Shown here in pieces: positions 49,766-57,280 of a stretch of 64,000 nucleotides of DNA. The DNA comes from Protula sp. h YS-2021. Lineage: Eukaryota > Annelida > Polychaeta > Sabellida > Serpulidae. Position numbers and translations under genes: made by a program. Below the pieces are notes generated by a model. That model was not told where the DNA came from. It ran no database searches and saw nothing but the letters and a program-made list of their open reading frames with translations. Location of the stretch: assembly GCA_949752745.1 (NCBI GenBank), contig OX457027.1, positions 60,786,859 through 60,850,858 on the forward strand, given 5' to 3'. The stretch's first letter is position 1; every line of letters begins with the position of its first letter.

Positions 49766-50030
49766 TGTGACGTCATACCGTCTGGAAGTGACGTCATACT
49801 GTCTGGAAGTGACGTCATCATGTCTGGACCGGAAGTGACGTCATCATGTCTGGACCGGAAGTGCTGTCTAGACCGGAAGTGCTGTCTGGAGTGGAAGTGA
49901 CGTCATCATGTCTGGACCGGAAGTGACGTCATCATGTCTGGACCGGAAGTGACGTCATCATGTCTGGACCGGAAGTCATGATAAGCGTTAGGATAGGCGC
50001 GACCATCTGTGACGTCATCATGACGTCATA
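49766..50030. promoter_or_regulatory. Array of ETS-CRE composite sites (26-bp repeat)
   Basis: Nine copies of the CRE palindrome TGACGTCA occur in 265 bp. Six are preceded by GGAAG (GGAAGTGACGTCA), and three of these read ACCGGAAGTGACGTCAT, a consensus ETS site fused to a CRE. The period in the best part is 26 bp (ACCGGAAGTGACGTCATCAT plus gtctgg). This is established binding-site vocabulary for ETS and CREB/ATF factors. Whether it drives the Polinton genes to its right is an inference. Confidence 0.7.
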
Positions 50031-50144
50031 CTGAGATGATGCTGTCTGGAGCGAAAGTGGTTTGGCCGAGTCAATCAACATGAAGCCAATGAACCCGACC
50101 TGTCAATCAGTGTAACCATGGCAACAGACCCTAAAAAGCCACGA

Positions 50145-50445
50145 CCCCCCCCCCCCCCCTAGGACAGACTATGTACCGACCCCCCCCCCTAGGACATACT
50201 ATGTACCGACCCCCCCCCCTAGGACATACTATGTACCGACCCCCCCCCCCCTAGGACAGACTATGTACCGACCCCCCCCCCTAGGACAGACTATGTACCG
50301 ACCCCCCCCCCCCCCTAGGACATACTATGTACCGACCCCCCCCCTAGGACATACTATGTACCGACCCCCCCCCCCTAGGACAGACTATGTACCGACCCAC
50401 CCCCCCCCTAGGACAGACTATGTACCGACCCCCCCCCCCCCCAGG
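50145..50445. repeat. C-run minisatellite 'ctaggaca.actatgtaccga' (9 units)
   Basis: Nine units of about 30-35 bp, each a C run (9-14 bases) plus ctaggaca(t/g)actatgtaccga. It borders the first Polinton ORF. It could be host satellite DNA or subterminal repeat of the element; the far terminal repeat is outside the window, so this cannot be settled here. Confidence 0.9.
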
Positions 50446-50533
50446 AGAGCAACAAAAATTTTTGCCGAATCAGCATGATAAAATCCTATATAAGTGTGGT
50501 GTCTCAAGGCTTAGAGACATTGTCAGACACATC

Positions 50534-50809
50534 ATGGATAACACACCAGCTATCATCATTGATGACTTAACAGCGTTTCAAGCGAATGAATCTGTTTGCA
50601 TCTGGGTAAATATGCGTGATGAAGCTGAAGCAGCTGATATTACATATGCTTTGGAGGAGGTGCTACAATTTCCAACTCAGATCACTGCAGTGAAGCCTGA
50701 CGTAGTAATTACATTTATGTGGAACAACCGCATAGTAACACTGACTCAACGATACTGCAAGTGTCAAGTGTGGTTGGAATATGAGGGACAACCCCATAAC
50801 TGCTGCTGA
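50534..50809 (+). CDS. Unrecognised small Polinton ORF
   Basis: 91 residues from the ATG at 50534. The frame is open further left through the C-run repeat (from 50387), but that part is low-complexity and probably not translated. It begins MDNTPAIIIDDLTAFQANES, has a central VNMRDEAEAADITYALEEVL helix and ends with a Cys-rich tail, YCKCQVWLEYEGQPHNCC. I recognise no family. It lies in front of PolB on the same strand, followed by a (TG)n(AG)n microsatellite at 50876-50900. It may be an early gene of the element or an exon of a spliced transcript. Confidence 0.5.
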   Translation: MDNTPAIIIDDLTAFQANESVCIWVNMRDEAEAADITYALEEVLQFPTQITAVKPDVVITFMWNNRIVTLTQRYCKCQVWLEYEGQPHNCC

Positions 50810-51080
50810 TATATACTAAAATATTTCGGGCCCTTTTAAGGGCCATCCTATATTATGAAATGAAGCAATACATGTCTGTCTGTGTGTGTGTGAGAGAGAG
50901 AATACATTTTATCACATTTCAGGTCTAGTTGGCGGATGAATACCATTTGGCGGATGAATACCATTTGACAGACCATTTAACTTCACCGTCAGTTAACTTC
51001 ACCGCTAGATGTCTCTGCTGTATAACAGCTGTACAACTTCACAACTGTAAGTAAGACATTCATATACACAAGTAAAATTC

Positions 51081-51093
51081 TGCTGAGTCAGCA
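51081..51093. promoter_or_regulatory. Perfect MARE palindrome upstream of PolB
   Basis: TGCTGAGTCAGCA is the exact 13-bp T-MARE consensus bound by Maf/CNC factors. A second, partial copy, TGCTGAGTCAA with an AP-1 core, lies at 51205-51215, in a diverged repeat of the same upstream sequence. Confidence 0.5.
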
Positions 51094-51231
51094 ATTTTAA
51101 CATTTTGGAACAAGTTTGAAAAGTTACACGCCATATTTTGATTACATGGAAGTAGCATAAAAGTATGAGTGAAACATATCAACTAGTCAACTAGTGATAC
51201 ATTCTGCTGAGTCAACACACCATTGAAGTGG

Positions 51232-51239
51232 TATAAAAG
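51232..51239 (+). promoter_or_regulatory. TATA box of PolB
   Basis: TATAAAAG lies 67 bp in front of the chosen PolB ATG (51299), so a transcript starting about 25-30 bp downstream would have a short unspliced leader. An AP-1-like site lies 17 bp upstream. Confidence 0.6.
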
Positions 51240-51298
51240 GAAGAGTGAAACGTATATTTTACTTCATTTCAGTTCCAGCAGTTGAAGAAGCAACAACG

Positions 51299-54200
51299 AT
51301 GGCACCAGTCTACTGTCATGATTGTGATGTGACATTTCCATCTCTGGAAGTGTTCGTGACACATACATGCAAACCAGCTAGGATGAAACGTGCTCATGAA
51401 GAGCTTGTTGAGCAGATTGAAGCCAAGAGACGAAAAACCGTACAAGATGGTGTTGACAGACCTGATCCAGTCCTCTGCTGTAAATGCGCCAAGATATTTT
51501 CATCTTTGGATGCATTTGAGACACATGCATGTGCTGAGATGGAAAATGTGTCTCATGAAGAACAAAGAAAGAAAGAGACAGTGCAAGTAGGGAGAGGGAG
51601 AAGAGTGAGTCTTGGTGAAAACGCACAGGAAAGACGGTTTGAGCCTGAAGATGGATCGGATTTGCTACTCGAAATGCGACAACAAGAGAATAGAATCAAG
51701 AGACATTTGCTAGAGACGTTAAACCGTGGCATGAAATGGTACATTGTCGTGCATGCACGCTTCAAGAAAATGACACCAAATGTTGAAGGCGTGATGGTAG
51801 AACAAGTGGATAATGCCTTCATCAGTAGTCCAACGTATGCAGCATACACTCCAACAGATATTGAGAAGGACTTGCCAGAAGCCTATAAAGAATTGTTTAC
51901 CAGGTTTGATGAACATGAGCGACAAGGCTCTGGCTGGGTGTTGGATAACATATTATTCATTGAAGTACATACAGCTACGTCAGCGCCTCTGGAAGCAAGC
52001 AGTTTTATCCCACTACCGAAGAAAGTAAAGAGTACAAAGGCGGTGTTAAACATTCAGAAGAAAGACAACAAATGTTTCTTATGGTCTGTATTGGCTCACC
52101 TTCACCCTTCAACAAATGTAAACCCAGAGCGTGTACATCAATACAAAGCATTTGAGAACGAATTGAAGGTGGAAGGCATGACATTTCCAACACCGATTAC
52201 AGACATTCCAAAGTTTGAAAAGGAGAATGATGTGTCCATTAACGTGTTTGGATATGAACATGATGTCGTTGTTCCCATACAACTCAGTCGAAACACCAGT
52301 GCGAGAGAAATCAACTTGCTTTTGATTAGCAATGACAAGACAAGACATTACTGCCTCATCAAGAATTTCAGCAGACTGATGGCTTATCGATCAAAGCATA
52401 ATGGTGTAGCTTTTTATTGTTTCAACTGTCTTCATGGGTTTATGCGACAAGATCTGTTAGACAAGCATCGTGAAGTGTGTGGCAAGCATGGCGCACAACG
52501 TTTATCATTCCCCAAGGAATCCTTCATCAAGTTCAAGAATGTAGCCAAACAACAGCGAGCGCCGTTTGTCATTTATGCAGACTTTGAATGCTTCACGAAA
52601 AAGCATGAAGGAGACAAGTATCAACATCATCGTCCAAACAGCTTTGCCTACGTGGTTGTCAGCCAGTATGATACACGTGCGCCAGTCGTATATCGAGGCG
52701 ATAATGCCGTGAAAGTCTTTTTAGACCATATGGTATATGAACGTGATCGTATTGTGCATGGTCTACAGCAGAAAAAGAAAATAGTCATGACTTGTGAAGA
52801 TGAAGAGCATTATAAGAACGCTACAGATTGCTACATTTGTCATGAGCCTCTAGGAGCAGATCGTGTGAGAGATCATGATCATATCAATGGCAAATACCGC
52901 GGAGCTGCACATAATGAATGCAATTTACAATTCCGATTTCGAAAAGATCAGCAGGATGTTGAAGATTCTTTCATCATTCCTGTGTTTTTCCACAATTTAC
53001 GAGGCTATGACAGCCATTTGATCATGGAAGAAATTGGAAAGTTCAAAAACGAAAGGATTACAGTCATTCCCAACACCGTTGAGAAATATATTGCATTCAC
53101 CATGAGCAATCTGAAATTTACAGACAGCTTTCAGTTCATGAGTACTTCTCTACAGAAGTTGGTCTCCAACCTGGCAGCAGAAGGGAAAGACAACTTTTAT
53201 CACATGACGTCACACATTCACGATAGCGACCAACAAGAGTTACTGTTGAGAAAGGGAGTGTACCCTTATGATTACGTGGATGAGCCATCCAAGTTTGCTG
53301 AAACACAACTGCCGTCCAAGGACAAGTTTTACAGTCTACTCAGTGAAGAAGACATTAGCGATGAGGATTATGCGCATGCGCAGAAGGTGTGGGAGACATT
53401 CCACTGTACTACATTTGGTGAATACCATGACTTGTACCTGAAATCAGATGTGTTGCTGCTGGCTGACGTGTTTGAAAACTTTCGTCACGTATGTCTCAAC
53501 ACGTATGAATTGGATCCTGCTCACTACTATACAGCGCCAGGACTGTCGTGGGATGCCATGTTGAAAGCGACAAAGGTGAAATTGGAATTGATCAACGACA
53601 TTGACATGTACCAAATGGTTGAACAAGGTTTACGTGGAGGAATATCTGTCATCACACACAAGTATGCGAAAGCAAATAACCCCTACGTAGCAGATTACGA
53701 TCCCTTGAAACCAACCAACTACTTGACTTACCTGGATGCAAACAACTTGTATGGCTGGGCTATGTCGCAAAGCATGCCGGAAAGTGGATTTATGTGGGTG
53801 AGCGAGCCAGAATCCATTGACTTTATGGATGTGGATGAAGATGACGAGATTGGATACATTTTAGAAGTGGATTTGGAATACCCATATTCAATCCATGATC
53901 ATCATAATCACTATCCAGTGGCTCCAGAACGGAAATGTGTGAAAGTGGGAGAATTATCAAAACATAGTCAGAAGCTACGGAAAGATCTAGACATGAAAGG
54001 CAAGCCTAGTGAAAAGCTCATTCCCAACTTGTGTGACAAGAAGAAATATGTGCTTCATTATAGAAATTTACAGCAATATGTCTCACTGGGATTGAAAGTC
54101 ACGAAGGTGCATCGTGCCATCATGTTTGCACAGAGCAAATGGTTGGCAAAATACATCTCCTTGAACACAGAAAAGAGAAAGTTGGCTAAGAACCCGTTTG

Positions 54201-54976
54201 AGAAAGACTTCTTCAAATTGATGAACAACTCGGTGTTTGGCAAAACCATGGAAAATGTAAGAAAACGCATCAATGTGGAACTTGTTCACCAGGAAAAGCG
54301 GTTCAAGAAACTTGTGGCCAAACCTTCCTTCCACAAATTTAGAATTTTCAACGAAGATTTAACCGCGGTACATTTACGCAAAGTGGATCTGCTTCTGGAT
54401 AAACCCATTCAAGTTGGGTTCACCATTCTCGACCTCAGCAAAGTGCTCATGTTCCACTTTCATTACAACTACATCATGACCAAGTATCCCAACGCCAAAC
54501 TCTTGTTCAGCGACACCGACAGTCTATGTTATGACATAGAAACGGACGATATCTACAAAGACATGCAGGAAGATGCCGACTTGTTCGACACAAGTGACTA
54601 TCCCCCAGATCATTTCCTGCATTCCAACGTGAACAAGAAAGTGCTTGGGAAAATGAAAGATGAGACGGCGGGCATTCCCATTGAAGAGTTTGTTGGACTT
54701 CGGCCGAAAATGTATAGTATGATGTATGGTGGGAAAGAAAAACGTACGGCTAAAGGCATCACTCGCGCGTGTCAAAGACGGATGAAACATCAGCAGTATA
54801 GAGACAGTTTGTTCAACCAAACGCAAACGATGACTACAGGACACATCATTCGAAGTCATAACCACCAGATTTTCTCGGAGAAGTTGAGGAAAGTGGCTCT
54901 CTCTCCCTTTGATGATAAGCGATATGTGATGAGTGATGGCTATTCCACTTTGGCGCATGGGCATTACAGTATATAA
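51299..54976 (+). CDS. Protein-primed family B DNA polymerase of Polinton
   Basis: 1225 residues from the ATG at 51299 (context acaacgATGG, just after the TATA box; the longer frame to 51245 would need a GTG start). Exonuclease motifs: D428 and E430 in YADFECF, N566 and D571 in NLRGYDSH, Y713 and D717 in YLKSDVLLL. Polymerase motifs: A with D813 (YLDANNLYGW), B at 973-983 (KLMNNSVFGKT), C with D1072 and D1074 (FSDTDS). Extra parts: two C2HC zinc fingers (C6, C9, H22, C24; C60, C63, H76, C78); a region with C259 in NKCFLWSVL and H350 in RHYCLIKNF that resembles OTU-type cysteine proteases; and a Cys/His module (511-546) with CYICHEPLG and RDHDH like HNH/endonuclease VII. It replicates the element by protein priming. 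The open frame and complete motifs suggest activity. Confidence 0.97.
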   Translation: MAPVYCHDCDVTFPSLEVFVTHTCKPARMKRAHEELVEQIEAKRRKTVQDGVDRPDPVLCCKCAKIFSSLDAFETHACAEMENVSHEEQRKKETVQVGRGRRVSLGENAQERRFEPEDGSDLLLEMRQQENRIKRHLLETLNRGMKWYIVVHARFKKMTPNVEGVMVEQVDNAFISSPTYAAYTPTDIEKDLPEAYKELFTRFDEHERQGSGWVLDNILFIEVHTATSAPLEASSFIPLPKKVKSTKAVLNIQKKDNKCFLWSVLAHLHPSTNVNPERVHQYKAFENELKVEGMTFPTPITDIPKFEKENDVSINVFGYEHDVVVPIQLSRNTSAREINLLLISNDKTRHYCLIKNFSRLMAYRSKHNGVAFYCFNCLHGFMRQDLLDKHREVCGKHGAQRLSFPKESFIKFKNVAKQQRAPFVIYADFECFTKKHEGDKYQHHRPNSFAYVVVSQYDTRAPVVYRGDNAVKVFLDHMVYERDRIVHGLQQKKKIVMTCEDEEHYKNATDCYICHEPLGADRVRDHDHINGKYRGAAHNECNLQFRFRKDQQDVEDSFIIPVFFHNLRGYDSHLIMEEIGKFKNERITVIPNTVEKYIAFTMSNLKFTDSFQFMSTSLQKLVSNLAAEGKDNFYHMTSHIHDSDQQELLLRKGVYPYDYVDEPSKFAETQLPSKDKFYSLLSEEDISDEDYAHAQKVWETFHCTTFGEYHDLYLKSDVLLLADVFENFRHVCLNTYELDPAHYYTAPGLSWDAMLKATKVKLELINDIDMYQMVEQGLRGGISVITHKYAKANNPYVADYDPLKPTNYLTYLDANNLYGWAMSQSMPESGFMWVSEPESIDFMDVDEDDEIGYILEVDLEYPYSIHDHHNHYPVAPERKCVKVGELSKHSQKLRKDLDMKGKPSEKLIPNLCDKKKYVLHYRNLQQYVSLGLKVTKVHRAIMFAQSKWLAKYISLNTEKRKLAKNPFEKDFFKLMNNSVFGKTMENVRKRINVELVHQEKRFKKLVAKPSFHKFRIFNEDLTAVHLRKVDLLLDKPIQVGFTILDLSKVLMFHFHYNYIMTKYPNAKLLFSDTDSLCYDIETDDIYKDMQEDADLFDTSDYPPDHFLHSNVNKKVLGKMKDETAGIPIEEFVGLRPKMYSMMYGGKEKRTAKGITRACQRRMKHQQYRDSLFNQTQTMTTGHIIRSHNHQIFSEKLRKVALSPFDDKRYVMSDGYSTLAHGHYSI

Positions 54977-55031
54977 GGGGGAGACACTTCAACTTTAGAG
55001 TCAGTTGAGGTGTGAACACTGAAGCGTCAAC

Positions 55032-55376
55032 ATGAAAAGATCTGCACCAACGGATATGGATACTCTAGCAGATACGGTGAAAGACATGAAAGTGAAACAT
55101 CCTGATACTACCATTAAGAAATTAAAAGTGGAGATAGCACCAACACCACAGTCGTGGGATGGAATGCTTTCTCTAGGCAATGGAAAGTATATCAAGATTA
55201 TGAAACAAAGTAATGAAGGTGTGGTAAACATTCGCAAATACCTCAGAGATGAGGGGACTGGAAAAAACCGTCCAACGAAAAAGGGAATTTTGCTGACAAT
55301 ACCTGAATGGAAAATGATGAAGAAGCAGGTGAAAGAAGTGGATAAAAGGCTTCGCAGACAAGACGACAAGGCATAA
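55032..55376 (+). CDS. PC4/SUB1-like ssDNA-binding protein (PC4-like 1)
   Basis: 114 residues. After a basic N-terminal tail, residues 46-107 follow the PC4 fold: 'LGNGKYIKIM' and 'GVVNIRKYLRD' strands, a KNRPTKKGILLTIPEW loop-strand and a final MMKKQVKEVDKRL helix. PC4/SUB1 proteins bind single-stranded or melted DNA as dimers and act in transcription and repair. Placement 55 bp after PolB on the same strand suggests a role in element replication. This is the clearest of four PC4-like genes in a row. Confidence 0.8.
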   Translation: MKRSAPTDMDTLADTVKDMKVKHPDTTIKKLKVEIAPTPQSWDGMLSLGNGKYIKIMKQSNEGVVNIRKYLRDEGTGKNRPTKKGILLTIPEWKMMKKQVKEVDKRLRRQDDKA

Positions 55377-55388
55377 CAAGGTAAAAAC

Positions 55389-55760
55389 ATGAATGCACTC
55401 ATGCTGAACGGTGGTGTTTACCTTACTGTCAATGAGAGGAATGAAGTGATACTAGATTCTAAGACAAGTTATCATCGGTTTAAACCTGAAGTGTGGAAAG
55501 ACTTTAAAAACATACCACTTGAACCTGGGTTTAAACGCAGACTTGAAAATAAAGTGGAAGTGACGGTGGCTGAATATGATTCTAACATACGTGTAGAAAT
55601 CTGTAGAAATCTTTTACAGGATTATCCAAAGGATTATAAGGGAGTTGTACCAGATACACCATATACAGATTTGATCATCTTTGATATCAAGAACTGGCGC
55701 GCAGTCTTACGATTCCTAGAAGTGATACAACATCCACTCTTCGCCATCTTGCGAGCATAA
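55389..55760 (+). CDS. Divergent PC4-like protein (PC4-like 2)
   Basis: 123 residues starting 12 bp after PC4-like 1. The N-terminal half has GGVYLTVNERNEVILDSK; the C-terminal half has 'KVEVTVAEYDSNIRVEI' strands and a terminal 'FDIKNWRAVLRFLE' helix, matching the strand pair and (E/N)W..L helix of a PC4 fold. No direct family hit can be claimed by eye; the link rests on the shared pattern with its neighbours. Confidence 0.55.
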   Translation: MNALMLNGGVYLTVNERNEVILDSKTSYHRFKPEVWKDFKNIPLEPGFKRRLENKVEVTVAEYDSNIRVEICRNLLQDYPKDYKGVVPDTPYTDLIIFDIKNWRAVLRFLEVIQHPLFAILRA

Positions 55761-55815
55761 AAAACGTCTTTGCAGACAAGGAGACAGCTCATAGTTCATC
55801 TGACTGCTGGACGAG

Positions 55816-56157
55816 ATGGAAGACTTTTTAACGGAATATAAACCAATTACGCATGGGTTCTCATATCTGAGAAACGAATATGATGACATTGTGCTAAGAC
55901 ATTTTGGACAGTATCTCGTCCTATCACTTGATGACCAATCCGTGTTGAAAGACCATCTAGAGAAGTTCAGGATACCTGGCTTTCTCCTGACAGTCTCAAA
56001 TGAATTAGAAGTGCGTGTGACTGAGAACTGCTTAGACGTGTTTGTACAATTTCGCCAATATGACGAGCTTACAGAAAACTATGACTACATCACCCTCAAC
56101 ACAGTGGAATGGAACGCGTTGTTACAAGCATTGGATTGGAAAGAACCTAACGCTTGA
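55816..56157 (+). CDS. Divergent PC4-like protein (PC4-like 3)
   Basis: 113 residues. The pattern resembles PC4-like 2: 'GQYLVLSLDDQSVLKD', then 'NELEVRVTENCLDVFVQF' strands and ITLNTVEWNALLQALDW helix. Probably a tandem duplicate that diverged strongly. Its last 98 bases overlap the open frame of PC4-like 4. Confidence 0.55.
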   Translation: MEDFLTEYKPITHGFSYLRNEYDDIVLRHFGQYLVLSLDDQSVLKDHLEKFRIPGFLLTVSNELEVRVTENCLDVFVQFRQYDELTENYDYITLNTVEWNALLQALDWKEPNA

Positions 56158-56434
56158 ATTCAAAGAAACAGAAATATGGCTTACACGAGGCATCAAATCC
56201 ATTGAGCTGACACAACCTATGCGTGTGATGGACATTGACTTAGAAGAAGGATATGAACTGAAACTGTCTGAACATGTAACTGTTAAAGTGATAAAGTTTG
56301 GTGATGTGTGTTATGTGAGCTTTCATAGCATTTACAAACATGGATGTAATGTCTATGATACCTATATCAATTTAGATTCTAATGAATGGTATTCATTGAT
56401 GAATGTATTGAAAAATGAATGTGTTTGTAAATAA
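56060..56434 (+). CDS. Divergent PC4-like protein (PC4-like 4), start uncertain
   Basis: 124 residues if the ATG at 56060 is used; this overlaps PC4-like 3 in another frame. The family-like part starts only after the overlap, at TLEFKETEIWLTRGIKSIEL, and ends with 'HVTVKVIKFGDVCYVSF' strands and 'INLDSNEWYSLMNVL' helix. A later ATG, a frameshift or an upstream exon are alternatives for its start. It is the last plus-strand gene before the convergence region; AATAAA follows the stop directly. Confidence 0.5.
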   Translation: MTSLQKTMTTSPSTQWNGTRCYKHWIGKNLTLEFKETEIWLTRGIKSIELTQPMRVMDIDLEEGYELKLSEHVTVKVIKFGDVCYVSFHSIYKHGCNVYDTYINLDSNEWYSLMNVLKNECVCK

Positions 56435-56842
56435 AAAGTTTGTAAATAGTGTAAATAGACTTTGTAGTTAAGAGTTTGTAGTTAAGAATTTTGTAAATAG
56501 TGTAAATAGTGTAAATAAAAGTTTGTAAATAGTGTAAATAGAATTTGTAGTTAAGAATTTGTAAATAGTGTAAATAGCGTTTGTAGTTAAGAGTTTGTAA
56601 ATAGTGTTTGTAAACTTTGTAAATAGTGTTTGTAAACTTTGTAAATAGTGTTTGTAGTTAAGAATTTGTAAATAAACGTATGTACAACACAATAAACAAG
56701 ACAGTTGTTTGAAACTTGATTTGTTTTATTTAACAACAACAACAACTTAACTAATATAACAACAACTTAACTAATATAACAACAACAACAACAACTTAAC
56801 TAATATAACAACAACAACTTAACTAATATAACAACAACAACA
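56435..56842. terminator. AT-rich convergence region between the two gene blocks
   Basis: Two simple-repeat blocks: GTAAATAGTGTAAATAG and GTTTGTAGTTAAGA words at 56440-56680, and aacaacaacttaactaatat repeats at 56740-56840. AATAAA signals for the plus strand occur near 56431, 56669 and 56690; TTTATT, a signal for the minus strand, lies at about 56724. This is probably where both transcription units end. Not coding. Confidence 0.6.
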
Positions 56843-57280
56843 TTAATAAAACAATGGTTTATAATGTCTATATACAAAATCCTTTACAATAAAATCACCA
56901 TCCTTTCTTTTTAATATATTCACAATATCAAACATACTCTGACCTCGAGCTCTATGTAATATATAATAGACACAATAAAAACCACATGACGATGATATTG
57001 GCGTTTGTAATGAGATAGAATTATACATATAGTCATTTCTTAAAAACATATCTAAACGATCATCGAGAGGGAACAGTCCATAAGAGTCAAAATATTCTGC
57101 AAGGTCTTTGTCATAATACACTGCCACCCAATGTTCTCCTGGTTCATCTTGATCGTCTGTGTTGATCACATAGGCGCCGCGTTGTAAAGACGGTAACTGG
57201 TCCATGGCAAACACGCCTTGAAATAAGTCTTTGGTCATGACATCATGACTCAATATGGCATCAATCTGCTTCGTGTTCAT
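56843..57280 (-). CDS. Adenain-like cysteine protease of Polinton
   Basis: 145 residues. The catalytic set of the adenovirus protease/Ulp1-like family is visible: H50 in GEHWVAVYY, D65 in EYFDSYG, Q92 upstream of the nucleophile, and C99 in SSCGFYCVYY. In Polintons and adenoviruses this enzyme cleaves capsid and core precursors during particle maturation. Its ATG overlaps the stop of the major capsid gene by four bases (57277-57280). Confidence 0.92.
   Translation of the reverse strand: MNTKQIDAILSHDVMTKDLFQGVFAMDQLPSLQRGAYVINTDDQDEPGEHWVAVYYDKDLAEYFDSYGLFPLDDRLDMFLRNDYMYNSISLQTPISSSCGFYCVYYILHRARGQSMFDIVNILKRKDGDFIVKDFVYRHYKPLFY

Noticed and set aside
50263..50478. Pro-rich ORFs across the C-run repeat
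   Set aside because: Repeat translation; frame changes with C-run length. Only the part right of 50534 is kept as a possible gene.
51245..51298. N-terminal extension of PolB
   Set aside because: It would need a GTG start. The TATA box at 51232 places transcription start close to or inside this stretch, and the ATG at 51299 leads directly into the first zinc finger.
55001..55402. Minus-strand ORFs opposite PC4-like 1
   Set aside because: Shadow frames of a supported plus-strand gene; no domain features.
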